A stretch of DNA of 64,000 nt from assembly GCF_025766255.1 (NCBI RefSeq), contig NW_026516706.1, forward strand, positions 186,001 to 250,000. The letters are read 5' to 3'. Below the pieces are notes generated by a model. The model was not told the DNA's origin and did no database searches. It saw only the letters and a list, made by a program, of their open reading frames with translations. Source of the DNA: Zychaea mexicana (Eukaryota; Mucoromycota; Mucoromycetes; Mucorales; Lichtheimiaceae). The number at the start of each line of letters is the position of its first letter. Position 1 is the stretch's first letter. Shown one piece after another: positions 36,067 to 45,810 of the stretch. A program made the translations under genes and the position numbers.

Positions 36067-36749
36067 TATAGGATATCAGAGTCGCGTGCAAGATGCATTT
36101 CCAGCCACAAGCTCCACAGGGTATATACCGACGCCGCCACGATCTTCAATAGCTCATCCCCTGAAGGACCAGAAGGCGTTCCGTAGATGCGCAATGTCCC
36201 CCCTACCACGTGATGCAGCCACTCACAACACGATCCGCCCAAGTTGCCTAAATAACGAGACAACGCATCTTAAGAAAAGAAAAATCTTATAAAGCTTTCT
36301 TCCCCCTTCAGAACAAACACAATACTTCTCTTACACGTTGATAGGATTTTGGAAAGTGGCTCGCCGTGATATACAGCAGGAAGGAACTTGGAATCCTCTA
36401 AAGTTTTATATCCTGCAAGTGTCTGGATATGGATCGAATCATAAAGCGAGGAATAAGAGCTCTCGGAAGTTGTGGTGCTCGTCAGATCCCGTTGTGCCTC
36501 TGACCAAAGCGGGACAAGAGCACTAATCAATGGGTATAACGTGTCGACTAAGGATGGCTCCATGTTGGCATGCGTCAGCCAACATCGCATCAAGTTGCAA
36601 AGATGATTGCGGCTGGTCTCGTCAAGCATCTCGATCGCCTTCTCTTGTTGCCGTTGCTTTTGGTATTGTGGTTGCTGGCCGCCATTGGTGATTTTGCCAT
36701 TGGGCGGCAGTGGTTTGGAAAAAGCTCGCTTGTCAACGTGGCCATTCAT
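31585..36749 (-). CDS. Fab1/PIKfyve-like phosphatidylinositol-3-phosphate 5-kinase lacking FYVE, 11 exons
   Basis: Predicted to make PI(3,5)P2 on endosomal/vacuolar membranes. Exons (minus): 36749-36335, 36247-34067, 33980-33938, 33856-33773, 33690-32978, 32882-32712, 32622-32513, 32450-32313, 32200-32110, 32018-31860, 31742-31585; about 1,420 residues. It starts at MNGHVDKRAFSKP with no FYVE or DEP domain. The chaperonin-like (CCT) domain is represented mainly by its end (GGTLRIYGTPSGPSGDELLK). The Cys-rich linker follows (CPQRPCAGPLL, HGCQKQFTDHVMTFAH, FACATCDAETTP, LPCGHPVTRSSI). Then come VLVREEEPSSMIAYTL and the C-terminal kinase (from about 1140): HIKHKYIHNNVEFTCIVYYA, KFDFKGIRDRHV, and the activation region NIMDYSLLLGVD. 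The end is uncertain: GGTAAGTAA is both stop and possible donor. The GTTCGT donor at 34066 and the 43-nt exon 3 are weak. Confidence 0.85.
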
Positions 36750-37640
36750 TGACAGCTGAAGGGAAAGGGCGTTTTGTGTGGCTGCTCAGAAATATATAGA
36801 AAGGGCCAAAAAGGAGTATGTCTGCGTTTGAGGTGCGAGGGAAGGTTTTGCGGTTACAAAAGCGCTATTGCTACGTTACATAAAGCACCCATCTAATATC
36901 TTTTTGATTCGAACATCTCCTAGATATTGTCTGCATACCAATCTTTATACGCGTCATTTTATCCGATGAAGCAATCTGTCGCTACGAACTAGTTGTTGAA
37001 CAGCGTCTCGACATACTTTAAGCCGTTATCACCCTAAAAATGTTGTAGATTTCTGGAGAGTGGTACCACTACCTCCCAAAAGAAAAATACTACTAAACCA
37101 AAACAGTTGTCACCCTTCCATCACAGTTGACTGTCGATATGGCTCATGCTAAGGGGTGACAGAGCACGTCGCTATTGACTGATGTTAAAGCTAAAGTGAT
37201 ATATTCATTGTTTTTATCACGGAGTATGCTGTCGGTAGTTAATAGACTTTACTTCGAACGAAGAGCAAAAATCACTGTTACCATAAATCATTCATTATAA
37301 CGAGAACGAGAAAAAATACACACCAGCATAAGAAGAATCGATAAGGTTAAGCTTCTATAGCAACCACATGTTCACAAGGCAGTCGTCCTTGTTGTTAGTC
37401 ACCACTTCCGGATGTTTATATAGTCACATAGTGAAGCAAGCGAGCGAGCCCACGACTTCTTTCATCTCCTGGAATCACCACATATCCTTTGAAATCTCCT
37501 GCGTCAAAGTAATCGGCCTTCTCATCGCTGCAGTAGAGCTTCTTGAATCGGCAAGCTAGCCAACATCATATCCAGAATCTCCAATATCTACAGATACTAC
37601 AGTGAACGTCTTTGTACATGCCATATTGCCTTGCTGGCGT
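36750..37640. other. intergenic, Fab1-like gene promoter
   Basis: No gene could be built. A minus-strand frame around 37560-37420 is open for about 47 codons and may be decayed sequence belonging to the HET-like remnant to its right. Confidence 0.35.
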
Positions 37641-38324
37641 TCATATCTTCTGCTGGTAGTGAGTATTAAAGATTCTTGCCCACCAATGACGTGAGTCCGA
37701 CAGAATGACTTCCGACCAATGTGCACATTTTGACCGACAAAAAGTTATTTCTTCGACAAGGCAGCTTCGACATAGAGCCATGTGCGCTGGTTCCATTGTA
37801 ACTTTGTTAGCTGGTGAAGGCATTGGTCTATCCGAGTGTAAACATGATGAAGTAGCAAGTTTTCCGAATACATGGTGGAAGAGGAGAGAATACGACGTCG
37901 TGACGGAGTAGCTCTGATGTCCTGGAGCTCACCAGACCCAGTACCAGCAATAGGACAGAGCGCAGTAACCTTGCTTCGCTATGTGATCTGGAGATACAGT
38001 CATATCAGCCGTTTTGACGAGCAAAGTAGGCCGAGATGTAGTACTGTGCTGCTGTAGTTCCATTGATGACAGCGATGATGACGCGCTCGGTGTCGCTACA
38101 GGTGAACTAGGAGGTCGCTGCAGCAATGTTGCTGCCGTAACGCATGAAGTCGAATCTGGGATGGGTGTGTAGACTGGCCTTTTTATGTCTATCTCTTCTC
38201 TTCCTGTAATACAGTATTGCATTCTATCAAGGTGACGCACATGCTGGTATGTGCCGATATATCTATAGTTTGGTAGTAAAGGAAAAAACCAGAGTTTCGG
38301 CACGGTATATAGAATTCGGCGCAC
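37641..38324 (-). pseudogene. HET-domain-like gene remnant, frameshifted
   Basis: The first frame (38324-37929) contains RPTLLVKTADMTVSPD and then GYCALSYCW, the typical opening of HET (heterokaryon incompatibility) domains, in a form common in Mucorales. Right after this motif the frame meets a stop, while an alternative frame continues with SGEL. This indicates a single-base shift near 37935-37945 (a run of G on the minus strand). The continuing frame reaches TWLYVEAALSKK, resembling the RAW-TLEEA-L-S late HET motif. It then hits a TAA near 37745, and the same frame beyond that stop reads LFVGQNVH, again HET-like. The usual middle part of the domain (YLWYDKICI-type motif) appears to be missing. 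One frameshift, at least one stop and a deletion make a non-functional copy likely; an unusual intron is the only alternative. Confidence 0.6.
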
Positions 38325-39139
38325 TTATTCATATCTTTCTAGGAATACGAGCGTCTTGTGGTACAAATGACGCAGTATATAAGTACAGTGAGCTCGTACG
38401 CAGTTAATTGTAGTATAAGAAGTGAATTACAATATAATATTGAATTCAAGGGTGCTCATACAATTTTTCACCTATGAATAGTCTTCGTCGAGTAACAGGG
38501 TACAATAGGAACAAACGTCTTTTCATTGTAAATCATACCCATTATGTCTAGCAGGAAAATATATGACGCTTAGCGCGAGTGACTCTTATTACCGTGTAGT
38601 ATTGTTGCAGTAAATAGTAGTTTATTAGAAGGATCCACAAACACGCGTGTACAACTGTTGAAAGATAAATGGATGTAGCAGGTACAAGTGAGGGAATAAC
38701 ATCAGTAAAGTTTGTGGATGAAAGTACGTGATATAGCTGTATAAATGGTTTATTTTCATTTGCTCCTTTAGGTAGCGTTTATAACCAAGTTGGAGGCCCT
38801 TGAATAGAGCCGTAGCACCATTGCCATCATCCACTGTTTTTGCGTTTCTCAATTTCTGTGGTACAAATTACGGAAATGACGCACTGGCCATGAAATAATT
38901 TTGCAGCACAGATTACTTTTGCTTTCTTCTCTTTACGGTAGTACATGTAACGCCAATGCATCTCGCAGACGCAAAGCGATTTTATCAAAGTATCCCGAGA
39001 TAAAATAATGCAAAAACTTGGAAAAAACATAAGACAGCTTGCGCAATTTGGAGGTGTGAGCCTAATTGGATGTGTATGCTATGAAAACCGCGGCGGTTGG
39101 ACTAAAATATGATTCAAATTCAAGCCCGGCTGGGGTGCT
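38325..39139. other. intergenic with short unassigned frames
   Basis: Minus frames at 38625-38852 and 38827-39030 (for example a stretch reading ATALFKGLQLGYKRYLKEQ) look somewhat peptide-like but overlap in different phases. No domain is recognised. Confidence 0.3.
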
Positions 39140-42100
39140 GTGGTGCTACGCGTTTCCTCCTTATTCCCATTTTGCACCCATAAACACACTCGAGATTTAT
39201 ATTGCTCACACATAATGATCAACCTCAGCCTCTTCAACCAGCCACCTGGTGAATCATGGGCCGACATGATGGAGGAAGAGGACGAGGATGATGATAAAGT
39301 GAACAACTCGTCGCCCGGCCAAGGTGTAAATGACGAGATTGGTGAAAGCATCGGCGGCAGTACTACAACTGAAACCGAAAAGACTACAGATGCATCGTTG
39401 AACGAGCTCGTAGAAGATAAAAACTTCCAAGACGTTAAAGAGGAAAGCAAAATCATTACTGTTTCCAATGACAACAAAAAGGAGCAAGCTGACAGAAAGT
39501 CGCCAGAGCCTGTTCAAAAGGGAAAGGCAAATACTTCTGGCATCGTCTGGCGGTTACCCACTAAGGTGCAAAAAGAGCGGCAAGAGGAGTATATGCGACA
39601 ACTCGTAGAGCGACGACAAAACAGTGAGAACTCGGATAATTGGCGAAGAAAAGACGACGGTCCATCGTCATGGCGCAGTAGCCGAGTATATAAACCACCA
39701 GAGAAGAACAACTCCCAACAGTGGCACACCTATTCTGAAGTTTTGCAACAGGAGTATGAAGAGGAACGCGAGGAAGCGAAACGTGAGTTTATTCGGCGAT
39801 TTGGCAGTGCACCTGGTGAAGAACCCGAAGAATCATCACTGTCACAACCATCACCAGCGGTACGGCCAACACAGACGTCAATTAACATCACTGCGGACGG
39901 ACCAAGCGACTGGGCGGATGATGTACCGACATCAGACGAGGAAGGAGAGGAAGATGACGATGTAGTAGAGGAACGGGTGGAAAGACCAATAATCGAAGAA
40001 GAGAAGGAGACTACGGAGCCCTCGCCAGAACCCGTCCAGACAGTTTCCATCCATAACGTATCGCTACCAGACGAATTCGAATCTGAGGAAACGCAAGAGG
40101 CCGCACCCGCAATAGCGTCAGTAGCAAGTCAAGATGAAACAACGCAGAAGGTAGACGGAAGGAGCACCCATATGGCGACATCAACGATTGAAGAGGCTTC
40201 TATCTCACCGCAACATCAACAGCAAAACCCGTTGGCTGATCTTAATGGCGAACAGATCAATCGCCCTTCAGCAGCTTCAACGTCGCCTACACAACAAGAG
40301 CCAGCATCTGGCGGCCCAAGCTTATGGACCGCTTTTGCAGAAAAAGAATCTACTAATTCTCCATCCCCTTCATGTCCTACAGTGTCGACGTTAACGCTTA
40401 CGCCGGAAAAACAGACGATCGAACCCTCACAAGATGAAAAGACAGGCATTAGCCCAACCATTGCTGTGCAAGAGGATCGAACAGCCAGTCCTACAGTGTC
40501 GATGTTAACGCTTACGCCGGAAAAACAGACGATCGAACCCTCACAAGATGAGAAGACAGGCATTAGTCCAACCATTGTGATGCAAGAGGATCGAACAGCC
40601 AACTGGATCGCGTTTGCCGAGCAATCCTCCTGCAAGCCATTATCATCGACACAGAGATCGAATGAAACCTCCGAACGCAGTTGGTCCAGCAGTACTCATA
40701 CGAGTCCGGTACAGCAACACGAACAGCATCAGCACCATGCACAGCAACAGAATTTTGAACAGCCACGTCGAACGCAAATCGACCAAACCAAGTCCCACCC
40801 GACTAGAGAAACACTAGCAAAATCACCGCGCGTGATGATACTGAATCATTTGTTTAAAGACAACAAACAAAAAGCACTAGATTTACCGCCGTCGACCACG
40901 GATTCGAGCCCACATTTAGCGCCAACAGTGACTATCTCCCCAGAGCAACCTCGGGAAGAAACTTCTACATCAGTCAATGGCGCGCAACGATGGAGCGATT
41001 TTGCCGATCAGCAAAAGAAAACAAGGACACCAGCAGCCTCAAGCATGACAAAAAAAGATGACGATAAGGACGTGGATAGCCATAGTAGTCCACGAAGTGA
41101 AGCCTTTGAAGATGATAGCTGGCGGGCAGCTGCGACATGGGATACCCCAGCTGCTAGAACTAGTGTCAATGGAGATGACGCTTGCAGCCATACCAGCAGT
41201 AACAATGATACCAAACAACTTGTGGTGAATGACAATGGCTGGCGTACCAATGCTAACGAAGACGCAAGAAGTCATAACAGTCGAAAAAGTGATACCAAGG
41301 CGTCCGTGGGGAGCGACACAGGACGTGCATCGGCTGCATGGATTGCTGCAAGTGCTCATAGAGACGACGACGATGCTCGAAGCCATTCCAGTCGAAAGAG
41401 CAATACCAAGCAGGCAGTGGACGGGAATAATAGTTGGCGCGCTGGTGCAACCTGGAATCCAATTACTGTTAATGCTGATGAAGAATCAAGGAGCCACAGT
41501 AGTCGAAAGAGCGACGTGAAGTCATCGACGGAAAGTGATACGGGACGTGCATCAGCTGCGTGGATTGCTGTCGCTGTTTCTAAGGACGATGATACTCGAA
41601 GCAATTCCAGTCCTAAAGTTGATGCCAAACAACTTGTGGTGAATGACAATAGCTGGTGTGCTAGTGCTGACGAAGACGCAAGAAGTCATAGCAGTCGAAG
41701 AAGTGATATCAAGGCGTCCGTGGGGAGCGACACAGGACGTGCATCGGCTGCGTGGATCGCTGCAGGTGCCTCCAAAGCCGATGGCGCTCGAAGCCATTCT
41801 AGTCAAAGGAGCAATACTACAAAGGCTGAGGAAGATAATAGCTGGCGTGCTGATGCGAAGACCGATATAATACAACCGGTGGAAAGCGACATAGGACGGG
41901 CGGTAGCTGCTTGGGTTACTACAACAGTTGCCAATGACGATGACACTCAAAGTCATTCTAGCCATCAGAGGAGCGATACCAAGCAGGTGGTAGATGATGA
42001 TGATAGCTGGCGCGCTGGTTTAACGTGGAATACAACTACTGCCAATGCCGATGAAGATGCAAGGAGTCACAGCAGTCAAAAGAGCAACGTCAAGTCATCG

Positions 42101-42427
42101 ATAAGGAGTGACACAGAACAAGCATCAGCAGCGTGGATTGCTGCAGGTGTTTCTAAAGGCGACGATACTGCAAGTCATTCTAGCCAAAGGAACGATACAA
42201 AGCAGACGGTGAAGGATGACAGTAGTTGGCGAGCTGCCGCTACAGTTAATACTGCTGCTAATGTTGATGACAATAGGAGCCACAGCAGCTGGAAAAGTGA
42301 TACGAAGCAACAGGTGGGAAATACCAACGGACAAGCATCAGCTGCATGGATCAGAGCAGGCAGTAATGACGGCAACGGAAGAAACCATAGCAATGTATTA
42401 AGCAGTGCCAGACAACGGCGTATATGA
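39140..42427 (+). CDS. large acidic Ser/Asp-rich protein with tandem repeats, unknown function
   Basis: Single long frame of 1,095 codons. The true start may be the Met at 39215 (MINLSLFNQPPGESWADMM), because the first 25 residues look like leader sequence. N-terminal third: acidic stretches and a basic/coiled block (IVWRLPTKVQKERQEEYMRQLVERRQ ... RVYKPPEKNNSQQWHTYSEVLQQEYEEEREEAKREFIRRFG). Middle: three W-x-x-FA motifs (LWTAFAEKE, NWIAFAEQ, RWSDFADQ) and an almost perfect 37-residue direct duplication containing TLTPEKQTIEPSQDEK (about 40376-40600). C-terminal 430 residues: alternating A and B repeats, with cores like ARSHSSRKS, DNSWRAGATWN and DTGRASAAWIAAG. No membrane segment and no known domain. 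The codons used are ordinary, so the frame is probably expressed. It is likely disordered; function unknown. Confidence 0.75.
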   Translation: MVLRVSSLFPFCTHKHTRDLYCSHIMINLSLFNQPPGESWADMMEEEDEDDDKVNNSSPGQGVNDEIGESIGGSTTTETEKTTDASLNELVEDKNFQDVKEESKIITVSNDNKKEQADRKSPEPVQKGKANTSGIVWRLPTKVQKERQEEYMRQLVERRQNSENSDNWRRKDDGPSSWRSSRVYKPPEKNNSQQWHTYSEVLQQEYEEEREEAKREFIRRFGSAPGEEPEESSLSQPSPAVRPTQTSINITADGPSDWADDVPTSDEEGEEDDDVVEERVERPIIEEEKETTEPSPEPVQTVSIHNVSLPDEFESEETQEAAPAIASVASQDETTQKVDGRSTHMATSTIEEASISPQHQQQNPLADLNGEQINRPSAASTSPTQQEPASGGPSLWTAFAEKESTNSPSPSCPTVSTLTLTPEKQTIEPSQDEKTGISPTIAVQEDRTASPTVSMLTLTPEKQTIEPSQDEKTGISPTIVMQEDRTANWIAFAEQSSCKPLSSTQRSNETSERSWSSSTHTSPVQQHEQHQHHAQQQNFEQPRRTQIDQTKSHPTRETLAKSPRVMILNHLFKDNKQKALDLPPSTTDSSPHLAPTVTISPEQPREETSTSVNGAQRWSDFADQQKKTRTPAASSMTKKDDDKDVDSHSSPRSEAFEDDSWRAAATWDTPAARTSVNGDDACSHTSSNNDTKQLVVNDNGWRTNANEDARSHNSRKSDTKASVGSDTGRASAAWIAASAHRDDDDARSHSSRKSNTKQAVDGNNSWRAGATWNPITVNADEESRSHSSRKSDVKSSTESDTGRASAAWIAVAVSKDDDTRSNSSPKVDAKQLVVNDNSWCASADEDARSHSSRRSDIKASVGSDTGRASAAWIAAGASKADGARSHSSQRSNTTKAEEDNSWRADAKTDIIQPVESDIGRAVAAWVTTTVANDDDTQSHSSHQRSDTKQVVDDDDSWRAGLTWNTTTANADEDARSHSSQKSNVKSSIRSDTEQASAAWIAAGVSKGDDTASHSSQRNDTKQTVKDDSSWRAAATVNTAANVDDNRSHSSWKSDTKQQVGNTNGQASAAWIRAGSNDGNGRNHSNVLSSARQRRI
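40376..40600 (+). repeat. direct duplication of about 111 bp inside the repeat gene
   Basis: Two adjacent copies, starting at about 40377 and 40488, share long identical blocks (for example ACGCTTACGCCGGAAAAACA) with few differences. This points to a recent tandem duplication. Confidence 0.9.
41068..42400 (+). repeat. higher-order A/B tandem repeat array, coding
   Basis: About six alternating pairs of diverged modules of roughly 35-40 codons each. Module A carries SHSSxxSxTKxxVxxDxSWRAxxTWN. Module B carries SHSSRKSDxKxSxxSDTGRASAAWIAxGxSK. Differences are scattered, so the array is older than the 111-bp duplication upstream. Confidence 0.85.
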
Positions 42428-42714
42428 CATGTATGTGATCCTAAAAAATATAAAAATATAAAAGAAAGGTTAGATAAATAAATTAATCAAAGCAATTTTG
42501 AGTGTAACAGTGTCGATGCATATATTAGTAACAACTTGGTGCACCAATGGAATCAAGGTAAATATCAGCAACGACTGTAAGGTACGACTTAACGACCAAC
42601 TCAACCACTAGATATCAATGATTCATCTTCCAATTTAGCCCACAAAGCCGATTGTAAAACCACTAAGTTGAAAAGACAGACAGTTGTGAGACTGGCAGAC
42701 ATATTCTTCGAACA

Positions 42715-42945
42715 ATGATGAACGACGACGAGCACAACATCTCAGTGATAATTAACGACCCTGATCTAAAAACCGGCGAATTTAGTCCTGAACAACTCAG
42801 TTACTTTTCACAAAGACAAACGTTGGATTTTCTTCAAGGGGACCTCAGCCTTCATTCTACCTTTCTACCCAGTAACTTCGAATCCAAGCAACTTGTGTTT
42901 CTGTTTTCTGGTCATTTTTCGCAAGCTAAAAACTTGGAGCTATAA
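42715..42945 (+). CDS. small ORF, 76 codons, unknown
   Basis: Acidic, folded-looking peptide (MMNDDEHNISVIINDPD, then SPEQLSYFSQRQTLDFLQGDL) ending in a hydrophobic LVFLFSGHF. No domain is recognised. It follows the repeat gene by 290 bp on the same strand and could be a first exon, but no downstream exon was found. Confidence 0.3.
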   Translation: MMNDDEHNISVIINDPDLKTGEFSPEQLSYFSQRQTLDFLQGDLSLHSTFLPSNFESKQLVFLFSGHFSQAKNLEL

Positions 42946-43141
42946 CAGTTTTCTTAGAATATACCATTGTATCAACAAAAGTTACAAAAAAAAAAAACCG
43001 AGTTCCGGGTTAAAATTTCCCGCGCTATTTTATGAGTATGATAATGATTATGGAGTAGCTACTAGAAGGATTAGATGCAATGTTGAAAAAGATATGTATT
43101 AAAGGGGTGTAAAAGAGAGGATTAGTGTAGAAGCATATTTT

Positions 43142-44408
43142 CTACTCGCTGCTGCAACATAGCCACGACATAAGCTTCTTCTTCTTGGGCTTTTCTCCTT
43201 GCTGTCGGGATGGTTGCTGCTGCTGTTGAGACGTTGACTGCGTCTGTTGTTGCTCCTGCTTTGGTGCAGCGGATCCATTCGCAGTGGCTGATGATGTTCC
43301 TTTCTGTGCAGCGGATTCAGTTGCAGCTGTACCAGCAGTGTCCGACGCTCCTTTGCTTGCCGCTGCTGCTGCGCCAGCGCCCGCGCCAGCGCCGGCTGCA
43401 ACAGCAGCAGCACCTACGGCACCAGGAGTGGCAGCATCATCGTGGTTTTGCTGGGTTGTCTGGCCTTCAGGGTTGGTCGTGGTGATGGCAGGTGTTTCCT
43501 TGCTATTTGTATTATGCGATGCAGCCTTGAGAGAACGTATCGAGGCGTCCGAGTCAGCACCTGTGGTCGTTGACAGCTTCTTTTTTCCCTTGTGGTAAGT
43601 GTTCACGATACCCGCAAAATTCTCGGCCTGGTTCTTTGCGATTGTCAACTCCGTCTCACTAGGCTGACGCGACCCGTCACCATTCGTGATCGTGCCCGAG
43701 CCGTACGCTGAACCACCAATCACCTCGTCGTTATTAAACATACTCGCGTTTGCGAATCCAAATGGGACGTAGATAAGACCGTGGTGTGCAAAGTATGTTA
43801 CTGCGTTCAGTGCAGTGGTTTCTTGGCCACCGTGTTGCGATGCGGTTGAGAAGAATGTGGCCACAAACTTGCCAGCGAGGGAGCCTTTAGCCCACAATTG
43901 ACCGGTTGCATCCAAAAGACTACCATCATAATCATTGGTGCGGTTGTCGACCCAGTTAGTAAAGCTCTATGTACGTATCATTGATGTAACCAAAGCAAAA
44001 ACCGGCCCGATAGACTTACGCTTTCATTTGAGCAGGAAAAATGCCGAATCTTGTGGGAATTCCAAAAATAAGACCATCCGCCTCTGCGAGCTGACTGGCT
44101 TCGATGTTTGGCAAATCCGGCTTGGCAGGAGCGTGCATCTTCTCAAGCACTTGGTCAGATAACGTTTCTTGAACTTGGAAGATCTTTGCATCGATGCCAT
44201 TTGCGTCAAGCCCTATTTAGCACATATATGAGCATACACAACGTTGTCAATTGACATCTCACGTTGAGCGCGTAAACCGAATCAGGTGAGGCGAAGAGGC
44301 TACAAAAAAAAGCGTGTGGCGCTAACCTTCCTTGATGGCGAGTGACAGTTTATAGATGTGATGATACAACGAATAGATCACAATATATACTTTTGGTTTG
44401 TCGGCCAT
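43142..44408 (-). CDS. WrbA/Pst2-type flavoprotein with long Ala/Gln tail ending in CC (Ycp4-like), 3 exons
   Basis: Flavodoxin-like NAD(P)H:quinone oxidoreductase family (FMN). Exons (minus): 44408-44327, 44212-44020, 43919-43142; 350 residues. The catalytic part (about 1-200) has VYIVIYSLYHHIYKLS, GIPTRFGIFPAQMKALLDATGQLW, TASQHGGQETTAL and GSAYGSGTITNGDGSRQPSE. After AKNQAENFAGIVNTYHKGKKK comes a tail of about 130 residues rich in Ala, Gly, Ser, Thr and Gln. It ends KPKKKKLMSWLCCSSE, a polybasic stretch plus two Cys, which suggests palmitoylation and plasma-membrane attachment. Yeast Ycp4 of this family likewise has C-terminal cysteines and is reported to be palmitoylated. The first donor is GTTAGC. 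It is divergently paired with a tail-less paralogue across 352 bp. Confidence 0.92.
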
Positions 44409-44760
44409 TCTGCTGGTCCTGGTGCTGCGTATTCCACTAGTGTCGGTAGTGATCTTTTGTTGTTGTTGTTGCTGTTGAATAGGCAACTGCTCAAAGCGAG
44501 GCAAAGAAGGGAAAAGGGAAGAGCGGGAAAATTGAAAAGAAATAAAAAGAAAGTGCAAGTGTTTGCGCACGTCCCAAATAGGCTATTCGAAAAGAGAAAT
44601 TCACCGAAACCCATGCGTGTTTTTTCTTGCTTTGGGATATATTCTCACTGTTTGCATGCTGTATAAATAATCGTTTTATTTTCCTCCAGAACGCACGCTT
44701 TTATTTCCCTTTCTTCTTTCTCAGACAACTACTTCAAACCAACTCCAATTAATATAAGCT
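44409..44760. promoter_or_regulatory. shared bidirectional promoter of the WrbA-like pair
   Basis: 352 bp separate the two divergent ATGs. The segment has GTT repeats near 44458-44477 and CT-rich tracts (about 44690-44722) before the plus-strand gene, which may be part of its leader. Co-regulation is inferred from the layout. Confidence 0.5.
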
Positions 44761-45810
44761 ATGGCCGGAACAGTTTACATTGTCATCTACACACTCTATC
44801 ATCACATCTACAAGCTGGCTCTGGAAGTCCAGAAGGGCTTGGAAGCTAACGGTGTCAAAACCAAGATCTTTCAAGGCATCTTTTTCTTTTTCTCTTGACA
44901 GAATGCTGTGCACTTTAGATATGCGACATACTAACCCAGCTCGTGCCAAAAACAATACAGTTCCCGAGACTCTGACTGACGAGATTCTCGAAAAGATGCA
45001 CGCTCCTCCTAAGCCTGATTTGCCTGTCATTTCCGTCGAGGAACTCACCGAACCTGATGGTATCATCTTTGGTATTCCTACAAGGTATGTGTAAATAGCC
45101 CTTAAAATGACAACCCTGTTATCACGAAACGTTTTTGCTCAAGAGAAAAATGCGCGTATTTTACGTAGATTCGGTACCATGCCCGCACAAATGAAAGCGT
45201 AAGTACTTCTTCTTGGACTGTTGAAGCGTGTTTTCATGTTAGGCACACTTTCAATACTAAAAGCTAAAACCGTTTTACCACGTCAACTCTAGTTTGCTCG
45301 ATGCTACAGGTATGATGGGGTGGTGGTCTAGTAGTAGTAAATAACAGAGTCCTTGAATGTATTCTCACGGGTTTGTCTGTTTGTTTGCTCCAGGCAAACT
45401 CTGGGCTACTGGTGCGTTATCCGGCAAGTTTGCTGGCACTTTCTTCTGCACTGCATCGCAGCACGGTGGTCAAGAAACCACAGCCTTGACTACTGTCACC
45501 TACTTTGCCCATCACGGTATGATCTATGTGCCCTTCGGCTTTGCCCACACCGCCCTTTTCGATAACAGTGAGGTTATTGGTGGTTCCGCTTACGGATGCG
45601 GCACTGTGTCGTAAGTCTTTTTTTTCCGATATCTATATATTTCCTTTATAGGTTGCTTCTCGCGTTATTGTCTAAATTTGGCTTGGTTTTATTAGAAATG
45701 GTGATGGTTCGCGTCAACCTACAGAGAAGGAGCTGGCTATTGCCAAAACACAAGGCGAGAATTTTGCCAAGGTTGTGTCTACCTACAAGCTTGGTAGTAG
45801 CAGCAACTGA
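44761..45810 (+). CDS. WrbA/Pst2-type NAD(P)H:quinone oxidoreductase, 6 exons
   Basis: Two-electron reduction of quinones using FMN, protecting against redox cycling; yeast relatives Pst2/Rfs1 associate with eisosomes. Exons: 44761-44875, 44961-45084, 45169-45198 (30 nt), 45293-45309 (17 nt), 45394-45610, 45696-45810; 205 residues, the normal WrbA length. Motifs: VYIVIYTLYHHIYKLA, FGIPTRFGTMPAQMKALLDATGKLW, FFCTASQHGGQETTAL, GGSAYGCGTVSNGDGSRQPTEKEL. It ends YKLGSSSN without a tail. The first intron appears to begin with GC (AG|GCATCT) and has a perfect TACTAAC branch site. The two microexons are needed for phase and encode conserved residues. It is a clear duplicate of the divergent neighbour but with more introns. 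Confidence 0.93.

Noticed and set aside
38625..39030. Two overlapping minus frames as a gene
   Set aside because: They switch phase without usable splice sites and match no family.
39079..42400. Many long minus-strand frames under the repeat protein gene
   Set aside because: They are antisense shadows of the biased codon use of the plus-strand frame; none has motifs or a continuous structure.
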